Shown piece after piece: positions 44,101 to 53,515 of a DNA stretch of 64,000 nucleotides. A model generated the notes under the pieces. That model was given only the letters and a program-made list of their open reading frames with translations, ran no database searches and had not been told where the DNA came from. This stretch comes from Breviolum minutum Mf 1.05b.01 (taxonomy: Eukaryota; Sar; Dinophyceae; Suessiales; Symbiodiniaceae): assembly GCA_000507305.1 (NCBI GenBank), contig DF239047.1, positions 314,771 through 378,770 of the forward strand, written 5' to 3'. How positions within the stretch are numbered: the stretch's first letter is position 1; every line of letters begins with the position of its first letter. Both the position numbers and the translations under genes were made by a program.

Positions 44101-46093
44101 TCTGCAAAACTTGCCATGTTGAGATGGCTCGAGACGGCCATATCTTCATGAGATCAAATCTTGGAAGTGCCTCAGTTTTCTTCCCTTTCTGTTGGTTCTT
44201 CCCTTTATTTCCTTTCCCTTTTCCCTTTGTTTTCCATTCTCCATCTGGCTTTGCTTCTTGTCCTCTCAGCCTCTGAACAAAGTCACCATAGAAACTCTGT
44301 TTACTTTGCTGGGTGTTTTCTGCATTTGCTTCTCTGCTGGCCTCTGAGTCTGCCATTCGCTGACAGTCTTGTTCCAGCAGCACGTGTAGCCTCCTCAATT
44401 GAGTTCTCATTTCGCCTTTTGTGGGTGTCTTGTCTTGCCATTGTTTGGCTAATTGTGATATCTGTTTCACAACTCCTTCTGCTGAATCCTCATCTTGGTT
44501 GGACTCCATTGACTTGCACACTGCTGCCAATGCATCCAATGCATTGGTAAGTTGTTTGTTCTTAGTGGCGTTTGATGATGCACCACCAGCTCCTCCTCTC
44601 AATGCCGCTTTCCTTTCATAGAACTCAGCATAATAGCTCCTACCACTCTCATTGGAGTCAAAAGAGCAGTTCAGTTCTCCTTCTTCATCATGGTCTTCAT
44701 CTGACAATGTTTCTCTCTTTTCTTCTCCAAGTTCATCGTCGATGCAACTGGACAGCTGATCAAAGACGTGATCCTCTATTTCATCCTCCTCAACTGCAAG
44801 AGGTGCAAATTGATTTGCCCCTCCTCGCAACGATGCTGCAGCACCCGTTGCACCCAAGCCTCCAATCATCTGGCAGCTTCTCTGTTGGCCATACTGTCCA
44901 TCAGCCACATAGAAGCCATGCCTTTTGGTTTTTGCCACTTTGCTTCTTTTGAATCTTTTGTTGATTGTCCAATCCTCAAAGTCGTCCATGCATCCAAAGG
45001 CTGCCAATGCCGTTGGAGCTTCATCTACATCACGAAACTGAACCTCGTCATGTGTCAGATAGTCATGTTCTTCTTCTCCGCAACACAGCGTCTCCTTGGC
45101 ATCTGCTGCATTGCTCCTTTCACCATTCGCTGCTGTTGCAACCTTACCTGTGTCCCGGGGCACGTCCTCCGTGGAGCCCGATGCACAGTCAGGTTGCGCA
45201 GCGCCCTTCTTCTCTTCTACAGCCTCCTTCACATCTGGCAGCCCCTGCTGCTGTATGAAGAAACGCATCTGCACTTCTACACTGATCCTTTCCACCATCG
45301 TCTCAAAGACAAATGCTGTGAACTGGTCTCTATTCAGTCCAAGGTCTCCTGTGCCTTCTCTTTCCCGATAAAAGACCTGAAAAGCAAAATCCGGGACAAA
45401 GATCTGTTGTTGCATGAAACGCTTCCAATTTTCACCAAAGAGGTGTTTCACATCCATCTTCTTGGCTTCATTCCACACAATTTCTGTGCCCACAGCCAGG
45501 AATTTGCACATGTCTTCCTCGTGACTTGCTTTCATCCCTGCATCAAGGCCAAACCATGCTTCGTCATTCACTTGTTTTACTGCATCCTCAATTTTGTCTT
45601 CTTTCTGATCACAGCCCTCAATGCCATGTGATGTGCAATCCATAGCACTGGCCTCCATCTTCTTCTGCTTGCCGATCCAAACTCTTCTCCTCCTTGTTTC
45701 AGCAGCTACATTCTCCTCCTTCTCCTCCATGTTGTTGCTCCTGTTGTTGAAGTTTGACGTTGTGGCTGCACCCCAACCACTTTTGTCAAGCACTCCAATA
45801 CAAGAACCCATGCTATCCAGCGGTGTCATACTGCATGCGCCGCAAGAACCCATGCTATCCAGCCATGTCATACTGCATGCGCCGCAAGAACCCATGCTAT
45901 CCAGCGAAGACATACTACATGCGCCGCAAGAACCCATGCAATCATCCGCCTGTGCTGTTGATCTGCATCTCCCACAATCCAGCTGTGTCATTCTGCACAC
46001 GCCGCCATAGTTCAACTCTTCAGCACCAGCATGTTGTTCACTATCAAGCACCTGTTCGGCTGCCTGTGTTCCTTTCAAAGTAGGATCTGTCAT
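41165..46093 (-). CDS. LINE ORF1: giant RNA-binding/protease protein with OTU-like domain
   Basis: The first ATG within the element is at 46091-46093 (1,642 residues to TGA at 41165); numbering below counts the open frame from 46309. Early on comes a Cys-rich 14-residue repeat. LRGG occurs at 494-497 and 570-573, followed by a helical region and a Lys/Gly-rich patch (KGKGKGNKGKNQQKGKK). LQGG at 1139-1142 precedes an OTU-like cysteine protease: GGGGDCGWRAL (Cys1160) and HHGHYFALRQP (His1304). Two or more zinc-finger-like motifs follow (ACPICQE from 1455; VCPYCEM near 1524; CKKCRKG). ORF1 proteins normally package LINE RNA. The protease could cut the element's own product at LxGG sites or act on host ubiquitin; neither is shown. 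Confidence 0.8.
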   Translation of the reverse strand: MTDPTLKGTQAAEQVLDSEQHAGAEELNYGGVCRMTQLDCGRCRSTAQADDCMGSCGACSMSSLDSMGSCGACSMTWLDSMGSCGACSMTPLDSMGSCIGVLDKSGWGAATTSNFNNRSNNMEEKEENVAAETRRRRVWIGKQKKMEASAMDCTSHGIEGCDQKEDKIEDAVKQVNDEAWFGLDAGMKASHEEDMCKFLAVGTEIVWNEAKKMDVKHLFGENWKRFMQQQIFVPDFAFQVFYREREGTGDLGLNRDQFTAFVFETMVERISVEVQMRFFIQQQGLPDVKEAVEEKKGAAQPDCASGSTEDVPRDTGKVATAANGERSNAADAKETLCCGEEEHDYLTHDEVQFRDVDEAPTALAAFGCMDDFEDWTINKRFKRSKVAKTKRHGFYVADGQYGQQRSCQMIGGLGATGAAASLRGGANQFAPLAVEEDEIEDHVFDQLSSCIDDELGEEKRETLSDEDHDEEGELNCSFDSNESGRSYYAEFYERKAALRGGAGGASSNATKNKQLTNALDALAAVCKSMESNQDEDSAEGVVKQISQLAKQWQDKTPTKGEMRTQLRRLHVLLEQDCQRMADSEASREANAENTQQSKQSFYGDFVQRLRGQEAKPDGEWKTKGKGKGNKGKNQQKGKKTEALPRFDLMKIWPSRAISTWQVLQKELESGKEPSGSVVIVENAEKMAEYQSLAAAHALVNNVIMVTRAGDEEPTNVKNHQVLWLPYLSNLALARAVVATTTGAAADVKGVEPIKKEKNGPTAEKQTTLRIIVDLWLIDDAKKREGLKQHPHAALHGVAKGKIQEIKTHGWSVGEHTISGYCTVNDTDVEKVLSLSGCSATFITRLRQDVTTQPPVTWVKVEENEPTMDYYKRTQQLAATNGVAMARRSGGGAFLGILKADDSIRNRAWSVSGIPVFWGPLSVRSWLQEVGWTVESNPKPPNGKFKTWAFQGRCEEHPLQMNFAYEMKNADKVQHITIQHWQKVRTPTKEEKEKEQKMRGTRWWSADDQDPIEVSPTHKFEAEVAPTLMETEEGDGTEKRTQDGQSKEAKSPEKKKAKKNEIKAKPVLQGGSTGPEGSILINLGGGGDCGWRALAYMVATQHNPQGHDKAAERIETLSRTLRAKTVSFLIQHQKQWKESWAVDPVANQVTEAGEPAKDFQSFVNDVLQREKRWMCGLCLAGAALMQQCNIVVWHFKGKADQTHLKEYWHRAAVIRGKESSKPIILPIVLHHGHYFALRQPALRKSWPKEWLNTDSQEEQVNLTQDMVDTQQLSTICRGGGKRGSSGASGNTEDVTRDADTAQQEEDEALLRPFEEETFTEDEEEEEQEVFQTPPKKIRKNEIDELLRTFSSRGSSSDEHMLRVCESIASASSTKSSRRKNTWACPICQETIKIVDRSKTTSRITTHLKTRHYAIFLNALAANSRRHRKGAGMGMVGLVQHVPFRNMEKEDWKEHAEYVCPYCEMALPKLTVKQTSKKQGDAHGYLLRLSKKQHLRFDCPHREKKRHITMRQYWYDYVNKFRPYDADWYKNTVYLKKAVENGHEPVVFEFAKRQCMRKGKLQAVCKKCRKGLSDGDQGRRIQCKAEVGRKDYSPGLEFWNAIRDNKMMAEAREKLEMTQPEIKKARDAAVRWCSNKGTINKTNC
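45799..45945. repeat. 42-bp tandem repeat in ORF1, 3.5 units
   Basis: Units start at about 45805, 45847, 45889 and 45931, 42 bases apart, encoding DSMGSCGACSMTxL-type 14-residue repeats with two cysteines each. Confidence 0.9.
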
Positions 46094-46256
46094 GTTTTCT
46101 GCAACTTTGTCATGAAGTCTATTGTGCAAATGGCATGCGAAATCAGCCTCACCCAAGCTGCATGATGCCTCTTGCACAGTTCTCTGGTCTGTTTGCGCGT
46201 CAAACTCAGCAGAGTCAGACACCCGACTACACCACGAGGAGGTAGACCTTTGTAGC

Positions 46257-46272
46257 CCATTAATCGCGCAGA
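46257..46272. repeat. Target-site duplication, 5' copy
   Basis: CCATTAATCGCGCAGA, identical to 37603-37618. On the minus strand it encodes the FCAIN part of DVNP. Confidence 0.95.
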
Positions 46273-46943
46273 AGCCCTTGATGCCCAACTCCTTGCGTGC
46301 CTTGATCACACCTGGGCAAAACTTAGGTCCCCTGCTAAAGGATTTAGCAGGTTACATCTCTCGCTGTAGAACCCCACTAAACTAAAAGGGGCTAAGGGTA
46401 CCAAAGATTTGCCAAGACACTGTTGGTCCAAGTAGAAATGTTCGCATACGCCTTTTTTCCTGCTGCATTCTGCTTCTTGCTCACGACTTTGTTCCTCTTG
46501 TTCTTCATGAGGTCAGAACGGGTTTTCCCAGATGCGGTTTTCTCCTGATGCAGGGCATCCAAAAAAAACACACATCATAAAAATAATTGAAAACATATCA
46601 ATCAAAAAACACACACAAAAAACACGACTAATCAAAAATACATGTTCCGCACATTGCAGAAAATAAAACTGATTTAGAAAAATGGCTCAAAATATAAAAA
46701 CACAAAAAGCAGAGCTGAAGCGTGGCAAGGGCTGCTACTTTAGAAAAGATGTTTTTTGATCACAAGATTTGTTTTTGACACCGATCCCTCCTTATTGCCT
46801 TTGAAGACCACCACCTTTGCCAACTTGCCTCGTGCAATCTTGCTAACTGCCTTCTTTTTCATCACGCGCGCTTTCATTGCAGTCTTCTTCATGCTGCTCT
46901 TCATGGTGCTTTTCATCACTGACTTCTTCATAGGAAGGGCCAT
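46257..46943 (-). pseudogene. DVNP (dinoflagellate/viral nucleoprotein), 5' part, interrupted by a LINE
   Basis: DVNPs are small basic proteins that largely replace histones in packing dinoflagellate chromatin. Exon 1 (46943-46791) begins MALPMKKSVMKSTMKSSMKK and contains SKIARGKLAKVVVFKGNK. Exon 2 (46544-46421) contains EKTASGKTRSDLMKNKRNKV and GKKAYANISTW. Exon 3 begins at 46311 with VIKARKELGIKGFCAING and is cut by the retrotransposon after 46257. The rest of the last exon is at 37542-37618. Intron 1 appears to be GA-AG with AGGAG at both ends; intron 2 is GT-AG. Before insertion the product would have been about 130 residues, normal for the family. The interrupted gene lacks about 19 C-terminal residues and reads on into LINE ORF1 without a stop. 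Confidence 0.88.
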
Positions 46944-46950
46944 TGTGAAT

Positions 46951-46952
46951 CT
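46951..46952 (-). promoter_or_regulatory. Candidate spliced-leader acceptor of DVNP
   Basis: The minus strand reads a pyrimidine-rich GTGTTTCGTCTTAG ending seven bases before the MALPMKK start codon. This position and composition fit trans-splicing of the dinoflagellate spliced leader. It also argues against the upstream in-frame ATG at 46964. Confidence 0.5.
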
Positions 46953-46959
46953 AAGACGA

Positions 46960-47647
46960 AACACGAAGCAGTAGGATCAGAGGCAAAATGCAAGAGCTTG
47001 CAAGAGGACTTGAACCAGTCAAAAACAATCGCATGACAAAAAACAAGCTGCTCACTTCTCAACTTGTCTTTGCCAATCTCATCTGCTCATCACTGCCAGC
47101 AAATCAGAGACATGATAGGAGGCAAGTTTCCCTTCAGGGAGAAGAATCCAATCCATCGATTAAACAGAAAAGCATCCAAAAAGACACACAAAATAAGTTT
47201 GTGCTGTTTGCGGGATATTTCCAGATCCATTCCTTTTTTCACCCCAACCCCCAACCCCTCCTTGTCGGCACGACGCGTGGTGGCACGGTCGCCGGCCGGG
47301 GCCGAACCTCAGGTTTTTTAGAAATCCTGGGCTCCAAATTTGGGGGAGCCGCAACCAATGGCTTTAGGGAAGTATTCACGGAAGTGGGCAACCATGTCAT
47401 CCCCGATGCAACTGGGCAACTAACCAAAAATTTTTTGTGGACAACTCACCTCAAACCTCCCCTTGACCATGCCTGCGGAGGTCTCTGAGGTCGATATGGA
47501 TGTGAATGCGGCCGTGGGGCACGTGGACGAAAGGCTGCCTGGGATTTCTTGTAGGTGGAACGTGATGAAGTTCTGGGGGACAGCGGTAGGAATAACATAT
47601 CAAAATATCAAATTGAATGATAATCCTAATGTTTGTATATACATTAT
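46960..47647. other. Upstream of DVNP; ambiguous coding-like blocks
   Basis: Blocks at 47260-47420 and 47460-47580 are GC-rich and open in more than one frame on both strands (for example minus-strand CIGDDMVAHFREYFPKAIG). One may be an exon of the next gene, but strand and frame cannot be decided. Confidence 0.35.
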
Positions 47648-47747
47648 GTAGTTGGTGTTTTCAACCCATTTGAAAAATATGCTCGTCAAATTGGATCATG
47701 TCCCCAGGTAGGGGCTAAAAAAAAGAATGTTTGAAACCACCACCTAG
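47648..47747. mobile_element. Family A element with 4-bp target duplication
   Basis: A 100-bp element with termini GTAGTTGGTGTTTTCAACC and TTGAAACCACCACCTAG, flanked by a direct TTAT at 47644-47647 and 47748-47751. Confidence 0.88.
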
Positions 47748-47751
47748 TTAT

Positions 47752-49784
47752 TGTATTTTATGATTTACCCCTGTATTTGACGGTGGAACTGAGCCTTACA
47801 CCTTTAATAAAATCAGAACTTGGCTCCAAAAAGTACTGCGTGCCAGAGCATCACTGGTAGAAAATGTGATCCTTTTGGCGGGACTAAAAAAATATGTCAA
47901 ACACCACATTTCTAGCACATATCTCTAAGAAAAGAAAATGAATATTTATCAAATTTGGTAAAGACTTGTTGCATCTCTTACAATCTGCTTGTTCAAGAGA
48001 AGTAAATGAATTAGTTTGTTGAAAAAAACAGCTATTATGAATTTGGTAAAGACTTGTTTCATCTCCTACAATCTACTTTGTCAATGAAAATACATGAAGT
48101 TGCTGATTGAAAATAGCTAACGAATGCTTTAGAGAATAGTTTTATCTCCTACACTCCATATAGACGGTTCCAAACAATGAAAGATAAAGAAAGAATAAGG
48201 TTTTAAAAAACTGTGTTTTATCTCATTCCTTTTCTTTTCATAATTGATAGATATATGATATGTGTGCCAAAAATGGTACATATTTTACATATGTTTTGTG
48301 GGACCATAGCAGATCCAAACCGTTGATTCCTGAGGTCCCCAGCTTCAGGATGTCCCATACCTGGCCTCATGGCTCCCATAAAATCTGGCCTCGCAGTTGT
48401 ACACATATTATGACTCTTATGACTATGTAATAGTGTTGCATACAAAAACCCTGCTGACCTTTACCAGACATGAGCTCATGTTGCAGTTGACCAACCCCGG
48501 GTCTTTAGAAATTGCCTCATTGACTCATTGGATATATCACATCTTCAAACTGGAAGGCTTTGGCACCTGCAGGATCCCGGCCGCTCTGGCGGGGACTTGC
48601 ACCTTTGCGACGCCGGGTGGGTCGTTTAGCAAAAATTGGACTAAAAGATGGAGCATGTCCTCCAGTTTGGTTCAACTCTTGATTTTCTCCTCGCAGGGCC
48701 ACCTTTTTAGAGATGATTTGGATCCCATGAAACGGAGATAAGCTCCACACATGGTGGGAGACAAGCTGGGCGGAAGTTGTCCAGCAGGGTGCCTGGGCAA
48801 GTCACTGACTTGTAGAAACTAAAACTTTTAAAAAAATAATGATTAGATGTAGAATGAATGTAGATCCAAAAATAATACAATGTGATATATAATTGACCCT
48901 GTGATGGTTCCATCCTGATTGCTTCCAATCAATTGCAAGCTCTTTGTTGTTGGCAACTCTAGGAACACCGAGTCCCCAAACGGCATGGGACGACCTGGAC
49001 CAGGAGGCCTTGGGCCAATCAATTCGGTTCCGGAATTTCATGCTCCACCCTTGCTCTCAGCTCCCCTACATGTTGAAATGTCCCATGCCAGGACCGGAAG
49101 GCATACCAGGCATCCCAGGACCTGCAACATTGTAACATCCTTCTCTACAGGTTTGTCTCAGGGCCCCAACAAAACATAGAAAACCCACAAAATTTTGGGG
49201 GGACATCCCCTGTTTTGGACATCTTCGAGAAGCACCGTCTTCATCCACGTCAATTTCCCCCCGCATTTTCCCACCTGCGGGACCGCCAAATGCACAGGCT
49301 GAAGGCCTTCTGCGTGCGGATTAGGGGGTTGGACCTTCAATCTCAACGAAGAAATTGGATACTAAAGCTTGGAATCCTCAACTGTTCTATTCAAATGAAA
49401 CAAAACACTCAACGGATTCACCACCTGATCACGAATCATGATTCTTCTTGATCGACTATTTCTATTTCTTAATCTAATCAAAAATTGCACTTCAACAATC
49501 CATCCATTTGAAACAAAATAACATGAAAAATCATGACATGTGTCCTATTCTCTCCCTTGTTTTTTCAGTTGAGTCGGATTTTCCATACCATGCTCTGTTT
49601 CACAGGCTATCCGCGGTCGAGTCACTCGACTCCGAGGCTGGAGAGCATTATTTATCGAGGCCAAGGTGCCAAGTTTGCCCCACGGCCTGCATCAAATTTG
49701 AACCGCCACCGTTCATAGGCATCCTTGGTAAACAAAAAAAAGGCTATGGAAAGGCCAATGGTGATGGGATGGTTGTTATATAGT
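47752..49784. other. Intergenic, no supported gene
   Basis: AT-rich. GC-richer blocks near 48560-48640 and 49020-49130 (Pro/Gly-rich in every frame) have no defensible splice borders. Confidence 0.4.
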
Positions 49785-49897
49785 TGGGTTGTGGTTTTGG
49801 TTGTGGTTGTGGTTGTGGTTTTGGTTGTGGTTGTGGTTGTGGTTTTTGGTTGTGGTTTTTGGTTGTGGTTGTTGTTGTGGTGGTTGTTGTTGTTCAG
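49785..49897. repeat. GTGGTT hexanucleotide microsatellite
   Basis: About 17 imperfect units of GGTTGT/GGTTTT. The open frames across it are low complexity only. Confidence 0.95.
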
Positions 49898-50586
49898 AAA
49901 TGCTTCACAAAAATGATTCGGTTTCCACGTTACGGACGGTATGTTGAAGACATTAAAGAAAAGTAGAAACAAAGGTCATTGAGAATAATGGCGCGGCAAA
50001 ACAGCCAAATTCAGCGGAGGGAGTTCTTTCCACTGCATCGCTGCATCGTTCGTTTGTATGGAAACAGCTTGACTTGAATCTCGTGGTTGAGAACCCTATG
50101 GCATTAAAGCTTTTTCAAGTAACACTCATCACATCAACATGATCCTCAAAGGTGACTTGACACTTTGGTCCAAAAAATTGGATTCGCCTCGACTCTCCCG
50201 GCTGCATCAGATTCATGCCTCCCATCCTCGGTCGTTCACGGGCGATCCAACGGCGATCCTCCGAGATGTTTCCCTCCCGTTGTCCCCTTGAGGACTCGGC
50301 GGCAGGCCACCAAAACCATCCATTTTTGGCGTAAAAAGCACACGGAAAAACAATCCCAAGCCCAAGTCTGGGAGCTTTTCTAGATGTCGGATTCGTTTCA
50401 AGTATTGCCTTATCTTTCAAAACTTGGAGAGTGTAAGAATTTTAGGAATCGGACATTCAATTTCATGCAATTTTTACAGATCAAAAGAGGTTGGGTTGGG
50501 AATCATGATTGACATTTTCTATGAACTGAGTTTCAAGCAGAAATGGCTCCAACTGAACACCCCCCCCATTGCTTGTAGGCATCAAC

Positions 50587-52039
50587 CTCCAGGGACAGGT
50601 GTCAAGTTTCAAAGCCAAGTCTGCGTTCCCAACCGCAACCTTTTCTGTATCCAAGACTTGACATTCGCCCTCGACAATACAGCTGAAGGCCATGTTGCAT
50701 CTCTGCCACTTTTGGGATTTGAAGAAGCCAGATCTTTTGCTGGTCTCCCTTGCAAATGACAAAAAACAACTGCCCGATTTCTTTCTGACGGTCACGCCTT
50801 GCAAAGCATTGGACAGAACGGCCATCTACAGTTGGCCCAACCCTCAGGACTCATCTTTACAATGGGAAAAAAGGGTCAAAAAACCACTCTGTACAAGTAG
50901 CAAGGCAAAATTTTCACACACCAAATGTAGGTCCTCAATCTATTTCACCAAAGCCACTTGAAGTGGCACAGTAAAGTGTACAGAAACCGGCATGTGCTCT
51001 TCATCCATACTAAATTGATCTAAGAGTTGATAATCCCAAACTTTCACATGGTTTGCAAGGGCACCAGGAATATTCGTAGCCTAATGATCAAAGCGACAAC
51101 AGGTACTGGGATGGCAGCAGGTTTCCGCGTTGGGCACCACAAACACGGGAGGATTGCCTCCAACGAGTCGTTCCCAGGAGTTGAATGCTCCACCCATCAC
51201 CCCAGCAGCGTCCACGTTCCAATCGCCCAAGGCAATGGCGCACATGGTGCGAACGGAGCCACAAACGTCTTCAACAATTTCCTGAGAGTTTTGGTGTGAA
51301 GGGACACCTCAAAATACCCATCAAAATCCATTTGAATCATTTGAATTGATTTGATATGCCCTGCTTATATTAGGATTTTCTCAGCAATTTTGATTGCCTT
51401 TTTGTGGGGCCAAAGAAAAAAATGTGCGAAAAATCATCAAGGTTCACTTCCACTCTCAATGGGGTAATGACCTGGATGCACTGCCATCAAGCATAACTGA
51501 TCGCAGTTGGCGACAGGAAAAGGTGGTTTCACCAGCATCACGGCCAATCCTCTCTGCCCATTGCAACAAATGTTACCTCCACCTTCCTTCTGCACTTGCC
51601 AGCCTGGTGCAACCATGATTGAGACTGCATCCTCATACTCTTTGGAGGATGACCAATCAGGCAACACGGTGGATGCATCTTTCAATTCCAGGGCTGCAGC
51701 AATCTGCGCTCCTGACTCTTGAACCAAGTTTAGAAATGTTTGTTGCGCAGCTGCAGTGCAAGCAGCGTCTGCTTCAGCACACTGCCAATGTGGTTCCCAT
51801 TGGAAGGTCGTGATGTTCACTTTATCCACTTCTGTTTCCACTTCTGGTCTGGGTGAGCTTGTATTCAACAAATTTGTGGCCTCCGTTCCAGCTACAGGTC
51901 CTTTGGCAGGTACGTCATGGGTCGGCTTCACCAACTGCAACATGCCTTGAACATCGCTTTCGCACCAATCCGAACGCATAGATGAATGGGCCAAGTGCGC
52001 CTTGACCACCATCCATAGGACCAAGCACAGTCGCAACAT
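50587..52039 (-). CDS. Endonuclease/exonuclease/phosphatase-like protein with N-terminal signal-like segment, multi-exon
   Basis: Exon 1 (52039-51472) starts with MLRLCLVLWMVVKAHLAHS, a probable signal peptide or anchor, then a Pro/Thr-rich linker, and carries QWEPHWQCAEADAACTAAAQ, ICCNGQRGLAVMLVKPPF and LMAVHPG before CAG|GTCATT. Exon 2 (51281-51107) follows CTCTCAG| and encodes EIVEDVCGSVRTMCAIALGD then WNVDAAG; the ALGDWN motif with an earlier H-P-G fits EEP-fold phosphodiesterases. Exon 3 (50682-50587) follows CTTCAG|, encodes CIVEGECQVLDTEKVAVGNA and ends CTGGAG|GTTGAT. Many cysteines support an extracytoplasmic location. A further exon near 50330-50160 is possible. The substrate is unknown; the fold assignment rests on short motifs. 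Confidence 0.55.
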
Positions 52040-52059
52040 GGCGTTTGTGTTTGCAAAAA

Positions 52060-53341
52060 CTAAAGTGCGGCACGGAGACTTTCCCGAGCCCAAAACCGAC
52101 TCATTGTTCTTGCATTCTTGCGGTGATTTTGGTGGGAGAGTTGCATTTTGATAACTATCCAATTTGAAATTAAGGAACTACAATATCCTATATTCTTAAC
52201 ACCTTTCGTGGGTGCCATGAAGATGAAAAGATGGTCAAATGATGTGAAGTGATTGAATTCGCATGTTGAGTCTGCCGACTCCAGCCCGCCCCGTTTTTTG
52301 CTATGGGCGATCACCGCCTCTGGGTTCAATCAATCGAGCAGCCCACCTTTGGAAGCATTGTAACCATTACAAGCGAGTATCACTACTGATCTCACGTTTA
52401 ACAACAAAAACTCTCACAAAAGGATCACGCTCGCAGTGGGACTGCTTTTTGTGCTTTGTCTGCCCAAATTGGGATTGGTCATTCAGTGAACTTCAAACTT
52501 CACATCGTTGAATTCCGGCGCCACGAAGTATGTGGCTCTCACTGTCGGCCTGAGTTCCAAAATGCCAGTGCAAAGACCCGGGCACCAACACGTTATATTT
52601 CCTTCTCAGTGTGGTGAGCTACTTTCTCGCCCTAAACCATTCAGAATCAACATGCCTCAAGTGATGAGCTCTTGGTTCCAGCTGACCCAACATTCATATT
52701 TAACACGAGACAATGACTTTGGAGTTTAAACCAAAGAAATGTCAAAACTCATGTTGAAACTACAAACTCATGCTCCCAACCCTTCCGGGATGAATCATCT
52801 TCCAGCATTGCTGGATGATTTCAGTTCTAGTTGGGTAGCTTTTTAAGGTCATCGAACAGCGAAGTGCTCACTAAGTGAGATAGATGTTCCTGTAAAACTC
52901 ACTTGTAACAAGGATATCTCATGATATACGGTGTTGATATTTAGTAATTCCAAAATCTAGGGAGTGGAACCCTTTTTCACAAACAACCCCAACAAAAATC
53001 GCAAAGATTAAAGACATTGAGGCTCTTTCCATCTCCGTTCGCAAAAAACTTCTATCCCGCATCTGTGTGGAAAATGGGGCTCAATTTGGTCATCTGTTTC
53101 GCTGACAGATCTGAGATTTCAACAAAAACAAAACCTATGAAGGAGAAGTATTTAAAAAAGTGACATGTTCTTTAGTCAGATATATTTCAAATATATTATA
53201 TATATACATGTTTCAAAAATCTGCTTGGCACTTTTGCCACCAAACATCAAGTTGTATCATTCCATTCCATGATAGTTTCTTCGTCTTCTTTGATGTTTTT
53301 TTGATTTTGCACTCCTACAGATCCGGATTCCTTGAATCTCT
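52060..53341. other. Intergenic, no supported gene
   Basis: Nothing assignable. The block at 52400-52510 is open on the plus strand only weakly. Confidence 0.4.
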
Positions 53342-53515
53342 TTAATCCGATTTTCCTGAAGCATTCTCAAGCACGGCCTGGATCGCCAGCAGACACCCTT
53401 GGTGGTCGTTTCGGCTAAGCCCCGCGGCCAAACGTATGGAGAGGGTTTGAAGGGGAGGATTGATTCGCAACAACTTTAGTAGCAGCGGTGATGCTTCCAT
53501 GGGCCCAAAGGCCAG
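53342..53515 (-). CDS. Last exon of a possible leucine-rich-repeat protein
   Basis: Minus-strand reading PLLLKLLRINPPLQTLSIRL then AAGLSRNDHQGCLLAIQAVL and a stop at 53342-53344. The leucine spacing resembles the end of ribonuclease-inhibitor-type LRR proteins, but fewer than two repeats are visible. The 5' border is not resolved; the open frame continues upstream through less coding-like sequence. Confidence 0.45.
   Translation of the reverse strand: MAFGPMEASPLLLKLLRINPPLQTLSIRLAAGLSRNDHQGCLLAIQAVLENASGKSD

Larger units (their letters stand above)
37619..46256 (-). mobile_element. Full-length non-LTR retrotransposon (LINE) inserted in DVNP
   Basis: An 8,638-bp element on the minus strand, bounded by a perfect 16-bp target-site duplication and with no terminal repeats, as expected from target-primed reverse transcription. 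It carries a very long ORF1 (41165-46093 from the first element ATG) and ORF2 with apurinic-type endonuclease and reverse transcriptase (37670-41161). The 3' untranslated region is only about 50 bases and ends ATCAAAGAGTCAA with no poly(A). Both ORFs are intact over nearly 2,900 codons, so the insertion looks young. The clade cannot be named without a tree. Confidence 0.92.

Noticed and set aside
44768..45631. Plus-strand open frame of 287 codons inside the LINE
   Set aside because: Antisense to LINE ORF1, with no start context or family; composition is explained by the opposite-strand codons.
46094..46309. Start of ORF1 taken at 46309
   Set aside because: The first 18 codons are DVNP exon, and the codon at 46309 is GTG inside that exon. 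The element begins after 46257 and its first ATG is 46091-46093.
46944..46964. Start of DVNP at the upstream in-frame 46964 methionine
   Set aside because: A pyrimidine-rich AG at 46951-46952 lies between it and MALPMKK, fitting a spliced-leader acceptor, and family members begin near the MK-rich run.
49652..49972. Thr/Asn-rich and Val/Gly-rich open frames
   Set aside because: Translations of the GTGGTT microsatellite.
51027..51299. Plus-strand open frame over the second EEP-like exon
   Set aside because: The minus strand has matching splice borders and the ALGDWN motif; the plus frame is a shadow.
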